Made by a program: the position numbers and the translations under genes. From Cereibacter sphaeroides (lineage in GTDB: Bacteria > Pseudomonadota > Alphaproteobacteria > Rhodobacterales > Rhodobacteraceae), in contig QFQS01000003.1 of assembly GCA_003243455.1 (NCBI GenBank), positions 620,001 to 684,000 on the forward strand: a stretch of DNA of 64,000 nt, given 5' to 3'. The notes beneath the pieces are model-generated. The model saw only the letters and a program-made list of their open reading frames with translations, was not told the DNA's origin and did no database searches. Position 1 is the first letter of the stretch. Each line of letters begins with the position of its first letter. This document shows positions 48,351 through 56,288 of the stretch, one piece after another.

Positions 48351-48721
48351 GGGAATGTCCTTGGGGTGCCGGGCGGCGAAATGAGGGGCGTGAACCGAAA
48401 TGCCCCCGCAGGGCTGTTTCGGTTCAGGCATGGGGTGTCGGGCCGTCAGGCCCTTCGCGTGTTGCCGCGTGGGCCCAAGCGAAACGAAACGGCTATTTTC
48501 AGGGGCGTCACTGGGAAACCCTCGCGCTTCGCCCGCCCGCATAGGATGGACGCCGGGAAGGACCCGCCGATTTCAGGGAAATGGGCGTGAACGCGGCCCT
48601 GCTGTCGCGGGTCCGCGCGAACGGAAACGGGGAGAGCCGTCTTCCGACGCACTCTCCCCATCATATCCTTCAGATAGCACGGATCTGTTGCATCTGTCGA
48701 AGATCAAAGTGTTGCAACACT
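48351..48721. other. Intergenic region between methyltransferase and DUF6362 genes
   Basis: No gene in this 371-bp stretch is convincing; short minus-strand frames exist but lack ribosome sites and family patterns. Near its right end is the palindrome described separately (48707-48722). The rest is GC-rich. It may hold the promoter of the methyltransferase pair. Confidence 0.4.
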
Positions 48722-48722
48722 T
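48707..48722. promoter_or_regulatory. Perfect 16-bp palindrome AAGTGTTGCAACACTT
   Basis: The sequence AAGTGTTGCAACACTT is its own reverse complement and touches the stop codon of the DUF6362 gene. There is no T-run long enough for a terminator. It could be an operator for transcription into the methyltransferase genes or a protein-binding site; no second copy was noticed. Confidence 0.45.
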
Positions 48723-49108
48723 CATGCAGCCGCAGCATTCAGCCGCGCGGCGATCTTGGTGAGCGCGAGCTTGTGCTGGCGCCACGCGGTCGAGCGGTCG
48801 ACGCCCAGCTCATGGGTGATCTGCTTCCACGGCCGCCGGGCGGCACGCCACCAGATCAGGCGGCGTTCACTCTCGCCAAGCCAGAGCACCCAGTCGAAGG
48901 TCTGCTCGAGCCGCGAGATAGCGGCGGCCGAGGGCCAGACCCGCATCGGTTCGGGCTCCATGGCGAGGATTTCGCGCCCGGTGCGGATCACCTGTGGCCA
49001 GGCGTTGAAATAGCCCTGCACCTTCACGGGCGGCAATTTGCGCAGGGTGCGGAACGCCTCCTCGAAATGATCGGCGACGTCCTCGGCGGTCCAGTTGTGC
49101 TCAGCCAT
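48722..49108 (-). CDS. DUF6362-type phage protein (HTH-like, late regulator?)
   Basis: The protein is 128 aa from ATG 49108. Features are WTAEDVADHFEEAFRTLRKLP, MRVWPSAAAISRLEQTFDWVLWL, and a C-terminal helix-turn-helix (RPWKQITHELGVDRSTAWRQHKLALTKI). The pattern is that of DUF6362 proteins that precede terminase-type regions in alphaproteobacterial phages. A role as DNA-binding regulator or small-terminase-like protein is plausible from the HTH. It overlaps the next small gene upstream by 8 bp. Confidence 0.8.
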   Translation of the reverse strand: MAEHNWTAEDVADHFEEAFRTLRKLPPVKVQGYFNAWPQVIRTGREILAMEPEPMRVWPSAAAISRLEQTFDWVLWLGESERRLIWWRAARRPWKQITHELGVDRSTAWRQHKLALTKIAARLNAAAA

Positions 49109-49298
49109 GGCGCAGATCCTCGGCCGGGCGTGGACCATAGAGCCGCGTGCCCAGCTGCTCGACGAGTTCACGCTCGGGCCAGGTCAGGCGCTGGTCATCC
49201 ACGCTGACGGCCAGCACACCCTGTTCGCGCCAGCCGTCGCGCTTGACCTCATCGGGCGACCGGCGCTGGCCGCCATAGCCCTTGGGATGGAACCTCAT
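49101..49298 (-). CDS. Small protein, 65 aa, unrecognised
   Basis: The frame (RFHPKGYGGQRRSPDEVKRDGWREQGVLAVSVDDQRLTW..) overlaps both neighbours: 4 bp with the RuvC-like gene upstream (ATGA) and 8 bp with DUF6362 downstream. The tight coupling and the conserved-looking WREQGVLAVSVDD and LTWPERELVEQLG support a real gene. No cysteine cluster or membrane part is present. Function is unknown. Confidence 0.68.
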   Translation of the reverse strand: MRFHPKGYGGQRRSPDEVKRDGWREQGVLAVSVDDQRLTWPERELVEQLGTRLYGPRPAEDLRHG

Positions 49299-49783
49299 GC
49301 CGCACCTCCACGGGCGTCGAGGGCCCAGAGCAGGATTGCGATGGCATCGGCCTCGTTGTCGTCTTCGGGGCTGAACCCCTTCGCGCGGGCCGCATCGATC
49401 ATGGCCTGCTTCGGCGCATTGCCCTTGCCGGTGGCGTGGCGCTTGATCGTGCCCACCGGCACGCCCTCGTAGGGAATGCCCCGCAACTCGCCCCAGCTGG
49501 TGAGAGAGGCCATCAGCCCGCCATAGACATGGGCCGCGTCAGTTCCGGCGTGGCGGCGGACCTCCTCGAACCAGATCGCGGCGATCGGACCGGACAGACG
49601 GTCCAGTTCGGTTAGCCAGTTGGTGAAGCGCAGATAGCGCATGCCTCCGCCGTCATAGCGCCCGGGCCGAAAGCTGGCGGTGCCGCTGGTGATCAGCCCG
49701 TCGTGGCTGCGCAAGGCCCAGCCGGTGGTTGTGCCGAGATCGAGCGCCAGGATGCAGCGCGGGTATTCGTTGGATTGGGTCAT
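49295..49783 (-). CDS. RuvC-like Holliday-junction nuclease
   Basis: This 162-aa protein has the RuvC/RNase H-fold order: first Asp strand ILALDLGTTTGWAL, Glu in AIWFEEVRRHAG, then VYGGLMASLTSWGE, VPVGTIKRHATGKGNAPKQAMI and the final acidic EDDNEADAIAILLWAL. It is typical of phage crossover junction endodeoxyribonucleases. It probably resolves branched replication DNA before packaging. It is the first gene after an AT-rich intergenic region and so may have its own promoter. Confidence 0.88.
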   Translation of the reverse strand: MTQSNEYPRCILALDLGTTTGWALRSHDGLITSGTASFRPGRYDGGGMRYLRFTNWLTELDRLSGPIAAIWFEEVRRHAGTDAAHVYGGLMASLTSWGELRGIPYEGVPVGTIKRHATGKGNAPKQAMIDAARAKGFSPEDDNEADAIAILLWALDARGGAA

Positions 49784-50035
49784 GAGAGACCTCCTCTTCG
49801 CGTTTATGAGCGAGGCGAGCGGGCTGGCCGGTGAAGGCTGCGGTCTCGCCAGGCCCCGAAGGGTGGTCTGGTCAGTTCATGGGCTGGGCAGCTGTGCCGC
49901 CCGGCAAATCCTTCAGAACCTTCAGAGGGGCGTCTTGAAAGATTTCCGCCCCTAAGTGGTTGTCCTGTATGTCTAATATATAATCTTTCAATTATTCAAT
50001 ATTTCAATAGGTACCTGTCTCTCTCTTTGAGAACG

Positions 50036-50047
50036 CGCGTGCACGCG
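50036..50047. repeat. Palindrome CGCGTGCACGCG
   Basis: This perfect 12-bp palindrome lies inside the AT-rich intergenic region between the two copies of TCTTGAAAGATT. It could be a binding site for a replication or regulatory protein; there is no direct evidence. Confidence 0.5.
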
Positions 50048-50065
50048 TATAGGGGAAAGGGGTCC

Positions 50066-50094
50066 TCTTGAAAGATTGAAGGATTTGAAGGATT
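50066..50094. repeat. Iteron-like tandem repeat (period about 9)
   Basis: Three head-to-tail units, TTGAAAGAT, TGAAGGATT and TGAAGGATT, follow each other with a 9-base period; the first is part of a 12-base word also found at 49933. Such short direct repeats beside an AT-rich stretch resemble replication iterons, though the number is small. Confidence 0.5.
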
Positions 50095-50173
50095 CGGTTT
50101 TTCCTTTTCGTTTCTGATGCTTGACGGAATTTCGGCTTCAAGGGCCGCTTCAGGCGGCTTGAAGGATCTCCGC

Positions 50174-52447
50174 TTACCCGCCCCACCGGGCCATCCGGTA
50201 GACCATGGCCTGCTTGGTCGAGGAGCCGCGCATGCCCGTCGTGATGTCGCCGCTCTCGATCAGCGTCAGCAGGATTTCGTCGCGGTCGCGCGATTTCAGC
50301 CATTGAGAAGCGCGGGTGATCTCGGATTTGGTGATCCCCTTTGGCCCGGCCGCGCGGACGATCTCCTTGAGCCGCTTCAGATGCGCTTCGGTCTCGGTAT
50401 CCGCCACATGGCGCTCGACCGCTTCCATGGTGCGCCGCGCATAATGGCGCACGAAGCCGATGGCCCAGTCCGCCGCGGTAATGTCGATCTCGGGGCGCAC
50501 AGGATCGCGCCCGACGGCGACGATCAACGCCAGCTTCAGCGCGTTCTCACCGATGCGGGCGAGGATGGCAGTGAAGGCCGTGCCGGCCGCTGCCCGCAGC
50601 TCCTCGGTCAGGGCGTCGCTGAGCTCGGCGAACCGGGCCCTTGCCGTATCCGACATCGGCACGGTCATCGGGTTCACGGCGGTGTTCTGATCGGCGGTCC
50701 TGCCGGTCAGGTTGCCCTTCACGGCCCCGCCGCCTTTGGCGACCAGCTGGAGCGCCTGGATCAGCGCGGGCGGGGCTTGCCGGATGCCGACGGCGAGGTT
50801 CTCGTCCGGGTAGTCCTCATCACTCGGCAGGATCAGAAAGCGCGCAAGCGAGCCGTCGACCACATTCGCGCCCTGCAGCGCGCCCCAGAAATGCAGCGGC
50901 GTCGTGGTGCCATAGACGCAAAGGCAAGGCTGGTTGATGTCGCGCCGCTCATTGGTGCCGTCGCGGTTCGCATATTCGGCCCCGAGGAAGATCCCGCCGG
51001 CGGCTGTGAACAGTTCGGTCATGTTGTCGAGGATCTCGGTGATATGGCGCGGGCTGCGTTTGCGGTCAGCGGCGGCCGACAGGAACATCCCGAATTCGTC
51101 GATCTGGAACAGGATCGCGGGTTGCCGATGGAGCGCAGTCAGGAGACCTGCACCCGAAGCGATCTTGTTTCCGCCGAGATGGTGGGCGAGACCCGCCTCG
51201 AAGAAGACCTCGTTGATGATCTCGCGGGCGTGGTTCTTGCCCGAGCCGCTGTCCGCGATCCCCACGACATAGAGGTTCGAGCGCAGGTTGCTGGTCGTGC
51301 GGTACCGCCGCCCCATCAGCGCGCCGATGGCGCAGAGGCTCGCCCCGAGCGACAGAAGCGGTTGCGGGCGGCGGGCGGTGGCCAGCATGTAGCCGGTCAG
51401 ATCGCCCACGAGGCCATCGGGGATGGTCAGGCTGCAGGTGGGCCTTTCCGGGTCGGCGACGGTCGGCGCGCTCCCCTCCAGCCGGGCCAGTAGATCGGCG
51501 GCCGGATGCGGGCCGTCTGGATCGACGCTGCCATCGAGGCGCAGGGCAGCATCGGGCTGCCAGCCGCGTTCCATGGCGAGATGATAGATCGTGCCTGCGC
51601 CGATCCGGCCGGGCTTGAAGCTCGTCCAGGCGCGGGCCGTGGTCGCAGGCACATCCTTTGCCGCCTGAGCCGACCAGGTGGCAAAGACCTCGCCGCCCTC
51701 ATCGCCAAGCCCCCCCTTCAGCGCCATGCCGATGCGCATCCAGCTGTCGTAATCGAGCTCGTCATTCGGCAGCCAGTCGAGCGCCGACCGGATGGCCGGC
51801 AAGGTGCCGATCTGCCCGTGGTTGCGCAGCACGGTGGCCGGTGCGGCCGTGCGCAGCCCGCGCTGACGCAGGGCCTCGGGCAGCATCGCATAAGCCTCCT
51901 CGATGAAGGCCGCCGCCGCTTCCGCCGTGATTTCCGGAAGACCGCTGATATCGAGATCGGCCAGCCCCTCGTCGGGCCAGACATAGGGCGCGCCGGTGTC
52001 GGGGTGGTCGGCATAGGCCAGAAACTGCTGCCCGAGGCAGAGCACCTCGAGCGGATGGCGTTTGATGCCCCGAAACGGTGCGGCCGTGCGATAGACCAGC
52101 ATGCGCTTCGGGGCGCGGCCGATGCGCAGCGCGGGCGTGTCACCGAGGCGCGCCCGGGCCAGCGCTTCGATCTGCAACGCCAGTTCGGCGTCCGTCGCGA
52201 TATCGATATCGACCGCCGCCACCGCTCCGCCGACGATTCCGATGCCGCAATCAGGCCAAGTAGCCCAGGTCGCGACCTCGACCTCCGTGGTCGGGCGTTC
52301 GGCATGTCGGTTCCATTCCGGGTAATCGGCCCAGCCGCCGCGCTGGAACCGGCCGGGCTTCTTGGTGCCCGGGCCGATCGGCAGGATGGCATAGCCATTG
52401 GTGACGAGCCGCGCGCCGAAGCGCGCCATCCAGGACGTGTCGGCCAT
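50174..52447 (-). CDS. Primase-polymerase/helicase-type replication protein
   Basis: The protein is 757 aa from ATG 52447. The N-terminus is a bifunctional primase/polymerase domain (YAILPIGPGTKKP, GIGIVGGAVAAVDIDIATDAELA with the DxD metal site, GQQFLAYADHPDTGAPY). A middle PriCT-like segment follows (LDYDSWMRIGMALKGG). The C-terminal half is a P-loop ATPase (VVGIADSGSGKNHAREII; ILFQIDEFGMFL) of the DUF3987/D5-like type. It ends in a winged-helix-like GITKSEITRASQWLKS. It is the main replication initiator/primase of the prophage. It overlaps DUF6511 by ATGA. Confidence 0.88.
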   Translation of the reverse strand: MADTSWMARFGARLVTNGYAILPIGPGTKKPGRFQRGGWADYPEWNRHAERPTTEVEVATWATWPDCGIGIVGGAVAAVDIDIATDAELALQIEALARARLGDTPALRIGRAPKRMLVYRTAAPFRGIKRHPLEVLCLGQQFLAYADHPDTGAPYVWPDEGLADLDISGLPEITAEAAAAFIEEAYAMLPEALRQRGLRTAAPATVLRNHGQIGTLPAIRSALDWLPNDELDYDSWMRIGMALKGGLGDEGGEVFATWSAQAAKDVPATTARAWTSFKPGRIGAGTIYHLAMERGWQPDAALRLDGSVDPDGPHPAADLLARLEGSAPTVADPERPTCSLTIPDGLVGDLTGYMLATARRPQPLLSLGASLCAIGALMGRRYRTTSNLRSNLYVVGIADSGSGKNHAREIINEVFFEAGLAHHLGGNKIASGAGLLTALHRQPAILFQIDEFGMFLSAAADRKRSPRHITEILDNMTELFTAAGGIFLGAEYANRDGTNERRDINQPCLCVYGTTTPLHFWGALQGANVVDGSLARFLILPSDEDYPDENLAVGIRQAPPALIQALQLVAKGGGAVKGNLTGRTADQNTAVNPMTVPMSDTARARFAELSDALTEELRAAAGTAFTAILARIGENALKLALIVAVGRDPVRPEIDITAADWAIGFVRHYARRTMEAVERHVADTETEAHLKRLKEIVRAAGPKGITKSEITRASQWLKSRDRDEILLTLIESGDITTGMRGSSTKQAMVYRMARWGG

Positions 52448-52833
52448 CAGAACGGCACCTCCGGCGCCATCGCGTCGAGCCGGTTGCGATCCTTCGCCGC
52501 CAGCGCGCGCAGGTGGTCGCAATAGCCGGTGACGACGGCATCGAGAAACCGGGCCCATTCCTCCTCGGACAGGGTCGCGAGGTCGGATTTGGCGATGGCT
52601 TCCAGATATTCGCCGCCCATTTGGCCACCAAAGGCCATGGCATCCGTCTCATTCGGGGTCGGATCGATCATGCCCTGCCTCCCATGGCAGAGGTCCTGAC
52701 AGGCACGGCTGCAGAGCCGCTTGCGGCTGGCGTCACGCCGCGGGTCGGTGCGGCGGAACCCCGGTTCGAACCAGCCAAACCCGCGAGGTTCCCGGTGGCA
52801 GACGGCGCAGAGGCCGGGGTCGGATGGGCACAT
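52447..52833 (-). CDS. DUF6511-type protein
   Basis: This 128-aa protein has a Cys-rich N-terminus (GLCAVCHREPRGFGWF, KRLCSRACQDLCHG) that looks like a zinc-binding FCS-type finger. An acidic helical C-terminal part follows (EYLEAIAKSDLATLSEEEWARFLDAVV). The pattern is that of DUF6511 proteins between helicase and primase genes of Rhodobacterales phages. Its first 166 bases overlap the end of the helicase gene in another frame. Its stop is coupled to the primase start. Function is unknown. Confidence 0.78.
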   Translation of the reverse strand: MCPSDPGLCAVCHREPRGFGWFEPGFRRTDPRRDASRKRLCSRACQDLCHGRQGMIDPTPNETDAMAFGGQMGGEYLEAIAKSDLATLSEEEWARFLDAVVTGYCDHLRALAAKDRNRLDAMAPEVPF

Positions 52834-54404
52834 GGGGCGAACCTGTAACCGGAGATTTCAAGATAGCGGCCCGAGGGGCGGACCGAGATGTCGCTGGGGC
52901 GCGCAAGGCGGCTCGTCTGCGCGAGGGCCTCGGCCACGCTCAGCGGCACGGGGCAGCCGGGCGCGCGCTTGCGCCACCACTCGGCCGCCTTCTGGCGGGC
53001 ATAGCCCTGATGCTCGAGGCAGACCCATTCGCTGTAGGTGGCAAGGCCGCAGCTATAGGTCACCTTGAGCGACGGACGCCCGCCTGCCTTGTCGTGGCGG
53101 CTGTAGGAAACGCCCGTGACCGGAAGCCATTGCTGCTTTGGCGAAAGCACCGGCAGCGTGGCGGCCGTGGGGGCGATCTTCACCTCGCGCGCCGGGAAGA
53201 CATAGCCGCAATCCGGGCATTCCGTCGCCGAGAGCGCGATGATGCTGTCGCACTCCGGGCAGACCTTGGTCGGTGCCTCGCCCCCGCCGCCATCACCGGG
53301 GCGCTTGGGCCGCACCAGATCGATCGGCCCGTGGCGACGGACATTGCCCGCGAAGTCCAGCACCAGGCAGTTCTCCTTGCCCGGCGCAAGACGGGTGCCG
53401 CGCCCGACCATCTGCACATAGAGCCCGGCCGATTGCGTGGGACGCAGGAGCGCGATCAGGTCGACCCCCGGCGCGTTGAAGCCGGTGGTCAGCACGCCCA
53501 TAGAGGCCAGCGCCCGGATTTCGCCGCGCTTGAAGGCGGCAAGGATCGCATCGCGCTCGTCCTTCGGCGTGTCGCCAAAGATCGTGCGGCAGCTGATGCC
53601 CTGGCGGCCGAATTCCTCCGCCACATGACGCGCATGCTCGACGCCCGAGCAGAAGGCCAGCCAGGATTTCCGGTCGCGGCCATGCTCGATGATCTCGGCG
53701 ACGGCCGCGCGGGTGATGGCGTCCTGATCGACCGCCGCCGCCAGATCGCGCGCAATGAAGTCGCCCGCGCGGGTGCCTACTTTCGAGACGTCGAGCCGGG
53801 TTGCGGGCTGCTTCGAGACCAGAGGGCTCAGATACCCCACATCGATCAGCTCGCGGACCGGGGCCTCATAGGCGATGTCGGTGAAGAGCGCATTCTGCCC
53901 TTCGTGCAGCATCCCGCAGTCGAGCCGGAACGGCGTGGCGGTCAACCCGATCACCTTGAGCGCCGGGTTGATCGCTTTCAGCGCGTCGAGGAAGCGCCGA
54001 TACATCGTGCTCGACTTGCCGGGGATCAGATGCGCCTCGTCGATCAGCACCAGATCGGTGTGGCCGATCTCTCCCGCGCGGCGGTGGATCGACTGGATAC
54101 CGGCGAAGAGGATCCGCGCCTGAGCCTCGCGCTTGCCGAGGCCCGCCGAATAGATGCCAGCCGGGGCATCGGGCCAGAGGCCGATCATCTCGGCATGGTT
54201 CTGGGCGATCAGCTCGCGCACGTGGGTCACGATCATGATGCGCTGATCGGGCCAGGCCTTCAGCACGCCCTCGATGAAGGAGGCCATGACGAGCGACTTG
54301 CCGCCCGCGGTCGGAATGACCACCAGCGGATTGCCGGTGTGGGTCTGGAAATAGCCGTAGATCGCGGTGATCGCGGCCTGTTGGTAGGGGCGCAGGATCA
54401 GCAT
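52668..54404 (-). CDS. Superfamily 2 DEAD/DEAH-box helicase with zinc ribbon
   Basis: This 578-aa protein has motif I PTAGGKSLVMASF, motif II LIDEAH, motif III GLTATPFRLD and motif VI QMVGRGTRLAPGKE. A CPECDS...CPDCG zinc ribbon follows at about residues 393-414. The first two thirds match the RecQ/UvrB-like phage helicases that accompany PD-(D/E)XK nucleases. The last 50 residues, overlapping DUF6511, are low-complexity (Ala/Pro/Ser) and look like read-through. It probably unwinds DNA in phage replication or recombination, coupled to the Cas4-like nuclease encoded just upstream. Confidence 0.88.
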   Translation of the reverse strand: MLILRPYQQAAITAIYGYFQTHTGNPLVVIPTAGGKSLVMASFIEGVLKAWPDQRIMIVTHVRELIAQNHAEMIGLWPDAPAGIYSAGLGKREAQARILFAGIQSIHRRAGEIGHTDLVLIDEAHLIPGKSSTMYRRFLDALKAINPALKVIGLTATPFRLDCGMLHEGQNALFTDIAYEAPVRELIDVGYLSPLVSKQPATRLDVSKVGTRAGDFIARDLAAAVDQDAITRAAVAEIIEHGRDRKSWLAFCSGVEHARHVAEEFGRQGISCRTIFGDTPKDERDAILAAFKRGEIRALASMGVLTTGFNAPGVDLIALLRPTQSAGLYVQMVGRGTRLAPGKENCLVLDFAGNVRRHGPIDLVRPKRPGDGGGGEAPTKVCPECDSIIALSATECPDCGYVFPAREVKIAPTAATLPVLSPKQQWLPVTGVSYSRHDKAGGRPSLKVTYSCGLATYSEWVCLEHQGYARQKAAEWWRKRAPGCPVPLSVAEALAQTSRLARPSDISVRPSGRYLEISGYRFAPCAHPTPASAPSATGNLAGLAGSNRGSAAPTRGVTPAASGSAAVPVRTSAMGGRA

Positions 54405-55342
54405 GGCGCGGCCTCCGGGGAACGGGCGTCATTGGTCCAGGTCGAGCCATTGGCCATGCGGTAGGTGACGACATCGTCGCCCGCATCGATGACCTCGCCC
54501 GGGATGAGATCGGGGATGAAGAGGTGGCGGCCGCAGGCGGCGCGCTGCCCGGCAGACGACAGCATCCGGTCGTGGCGCGCACAGTGCCAACCACCGTCGA
54601 CCGGCGTCGCATGCAGGCAGGACCGGCAGGTCACCGAGGCCCCACCGCCGTCATGGCAGACCGCATGGTGATCGCAGAACCGGCATTCGAACCAGGCCGG
54701 GTCCTCGCTGATCCGCGCGGGCGGATGCTGGGCGAAGATGATGCGCCCAGCCTTTTCCAAGAGGCGCTCGGCCATGGCGCGGTCGGCCTCGATGCGCTCG
54801 ACATGCAGCGCGTCGGTGTCCTTGCAGACCGCGACGTAGAGGGCGCGCGTGATGCCCGTCAGGTGCATGTAGATCTGCATCTGCGCGGCGTGCTGGGGCT
54901 TGGCCAGAACGACACCCTTGGCGGTCAACTCCTTGAAGCTCTTGACCGAGTGAGTCTTGAACTCCAGCACATGCCAGGTCTTGGGCGCCTCCAGGAGCCC
55001 GAGGGCCACGCCGTCGAGCGAGCCGCCGAAATGGCCGCCATGGGCTTCGACCCGGAACTGGCGGCCGGTCTCGGGATCGACCTCGAGCAACCTCGCTCCG
55101 GTGGCGCGCAGGTTGCGCACGAGCCGGTCCTCTTCCAGCTGACCCGTCTCGAAAAGGCGCAGCAGGCGGCCGGAATGGCGCGCGGGCGTGACCCAGCGGA
55201 AATCATACCAGAGCGCCCGGGCGCAGGATTTGCCGATGATCGACGCCCCGAGGTGATCGCGGAAACCATCGCCCTGGCGCGCCTCATAGTCGGCATAGAT
55301 CGCCGTCAGCGTCGGCGTGGGGGCTTCGGGAAGTTCTGCCAT
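54398..55342 (-). CDS. Cas4-like PD-(D/E)XK nuclease
   Basis: This 314-aa protein has the nuclease core GGSLDGVALG, HVLEFKTHSVKSF (the D...EFK metal/Lys pattern) and QMQIYMHLTG (the QxxxY motif). Cys groups WFECRFCDHHAVC and VTCRSC...CARH may hold an Fe-S cluster or zinc as in Cas4/AddB-type exonucleases. It overlaps the helicase gene by 7 bp and the upstream gene by one base. Together with the helicase and the Sak4-like ATPase it forms a likely recombination set. Confidence 0.85.
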   Translation of the reverse strand: MAELPEAPTPTLTAIYADYEARQGDGFRDHLGASIIGKSCARALWYDFRWVTPARHSGRLLRLFETGQLEEDRLVRNLRATGARLLEVDPETGRQFRVEAHGGHFGGSLDGVALGLLEAPKTWHVLEFKTHSVKSFKELTAKGVVLAKPQHAAQMQIYMHLTGITRALYVAVCKDTDALHVERIEADRAMAERLLEKAGRIIFAQHPPARISEDPAWFECRFCDHHAVCHDGGGASVTCRSCLHATPVDGGWHCARHDRMLSSAGQRAACGRHLFIPDLIPGEVIDAGDDVVTYRMANGSTWTNDARSPEAAPC

Positions 55343-55704
55343 CACAGACCCTCCCGTTCACTGCGGGCCTGGGCTTCGGCCAGAATGCCATCCCAGGTTT
55401 CGGGGTCATGGCGTTCGCGCAGGATGCCGATCAGCGCGTCCTTGAGCTTTTCGCGGCGACGGCGGCCGGTGCCTTGGGCCAAGAGTTCCGCGCGCTCGCG
55501 GCACAGGTGGCGGAGCGCCGTGCGGGCCCGGTGGAACCAGTCCGGATCGATCGGCTTCTGGCCCCGCTGGCGGGCAAGATCGGCCGTCGCGATCTGCGTG
55601 CGGATCTTGGCGATGGCATCGTCGAGCTCGATCAATCGGCGCTGATCATCAGGCAAGCCGGGGCTGGTCGCAGCAGCAGGGGCCGCGTTGGTCATGTCAG
55701 TCAT
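55342..55704 (-). CDS. Small phage protein, 120 aa, unrecognised
   Basis: GAGGA about 8 bases before the ATG supports the start. The sequence is helical and charged (DDQRRLIELDDAIAKIRTQIATADLARQRGQKP, WFHRARTALRHLCRERAELL), likely a coiled coil, with a basic RRRREKLKDALIGIL segment near the end. It stands between the SSB-like and nuclease genes, after a strong hairpin. Similar small proteins are found in this position in related phages, but no function is known. Confidence 0.7.
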   Translation of the reverse strand: MTDMTNAAPAAATSPGLPDDQRRLIELDDAIAKIRTQIATADLARQRGQKPIDPDWFHRARTALRHLCRERAELLAQGTGRRRREKLKDALIGILRERHDPETWDGILAEAQARSEREGL

Positions 55705-55727
55705 GGGAGTATCCTCAGATGGGGTTG

Positions 55728-55763
55728 CGCGCTGCCCCGTCAGTCAGGGCGCAGGGCAGCGCG
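55728..55763. terminator. Strong hairpin downstream of the DUF669 gene
   Basis: CGCGCTGCCC and GGGCAGCGCG give a perfect 10-bp stem with a 16-base loop, starting 6 bases after the DUF669 stop in the minus direction. No T-run follows, so it may be a transcript-end stabiliser or Rho-independent-like pause. Confidence 0.5.
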
Positions 55764-55768
55764 AAGGC

Positions 55769-56269
55769 TCAGCCTTTCTTGTTCCAGGGCGCGGAGGCCA
55801 TTTTCGGCGGCACCGAAGAGCTGGCCGGATCGGGCGCGGGCTTGGCCGGACGGGTGGCGGGGGCCGAACCGCGCTCGGGCGGCAGGTAGGCAATCGCGTT
55901 GCTCTCGCCGTAGCCGTTCTTCGGCGGCCGGATCTTCACCTGGATCGTCATCGGGATCAGGTGCAGCTCCTCGCTGTCGCTGACATGCATCCGGCCCGTA
56001 GCGTGGCAGATCGCCGAGAGCGTGCGCTGCGCAATCTCCACCGTGGTCGGGTTCGGGTTCACCAGGTTCAGCTGGTCGAAGATCTTCCGCCCCTTGTGCT
56101 CCCCCTCGAGGATGTCGAGCATCAGCCAGAGGAACTGACCCATGCCGTTCTTGGTGACGCGCATCTCGCTCTCGACGATCTGGGCGCGGTATTTGCCTGC
56201 GGGCAGCAGCTCGTAGGCGGTGGTGGGCTCGACGCTGGTGGCGTCGAAGGACGTGTCGAAACGTGCCAT
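55769..56269 (-). CDS. DUF669-type single-strand-binding-like protein
   Basis: This 166-aa protein has YELLPAGKYRAQIVESEMRVTKNG, LWLMLDILEGEHKGRKIFDQLNLVNPNPTTVEIAQRTLSAIC, the DUF669 signature. The family is linked to phage recombination modules and has an OB-like pattern. A Pro/Ala/Ser-rich C-terminus ends in KMASAPWNKKG, reminiscent of SSB tails but without the acidic end. It is transcribed directly after the Sak4-like ATPase. It probably binds single-stranded DNA during annealing. Confidence 0.87.
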   Translation of the reverse strand: MARFDTSFDATSVEPTTAYELLPAGKYRAQIVESEMRVTKNGMGQFLWLMLDILEGEHKGRKIFDQLNLVNPNPTTVEIAQRTLSAICHATGRMHVSDSEELHLIPMTIQVKIRPPKNGYGESNAIAYLPPERGSAPATRPAKPAPDPASSSVPPKMASAPWNKKG

Positions 56270-56288
56270 GGTCTTGTCCTTGTTCAGT

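Larger units (their letters stand above)
49784..50173. other. AT-rich intergenic region with repeats, candidate origin or control region
   Basis: This 390-bp gap lies between the RuvC-like and primase-polymerase genes. It holds an AT-rich core (49972-50010, many TTCAAT-like units) and the exact repeat TCTTGAAAGATT at 49933-49944 and 50066-50077. Tandem TTGAAGGATT-type units run at 50068-50094, and a 12-bp palindrome lies at 50036-50047. CTTCA/TGAAG words continue into both flanks. No credible gene is present. Position beside replication genes makes an origin or a regulatory region plausible. Confidence 0.5.

Noticed and set aside
48446..48664. 72-aa minus-strand frame in the gap before the ParB-methyltransferase
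   Set aside because: There is no ribosome site and no recognisable sequence; coding cannot be supported.
50066..50094. CRISPR-like array
   Set aside because: The repeats are only 9-12 bases, directly adjacent and without spacers; no cas genes are present, and the Cas4-like nuclease belongs to the phage recombination set.
50004..50303. 99-aa minus-strand frame over the primase end and intergenic repeats
   Set aside because: It is mostly translation of the primase gene in another frame plus repeat DNA.
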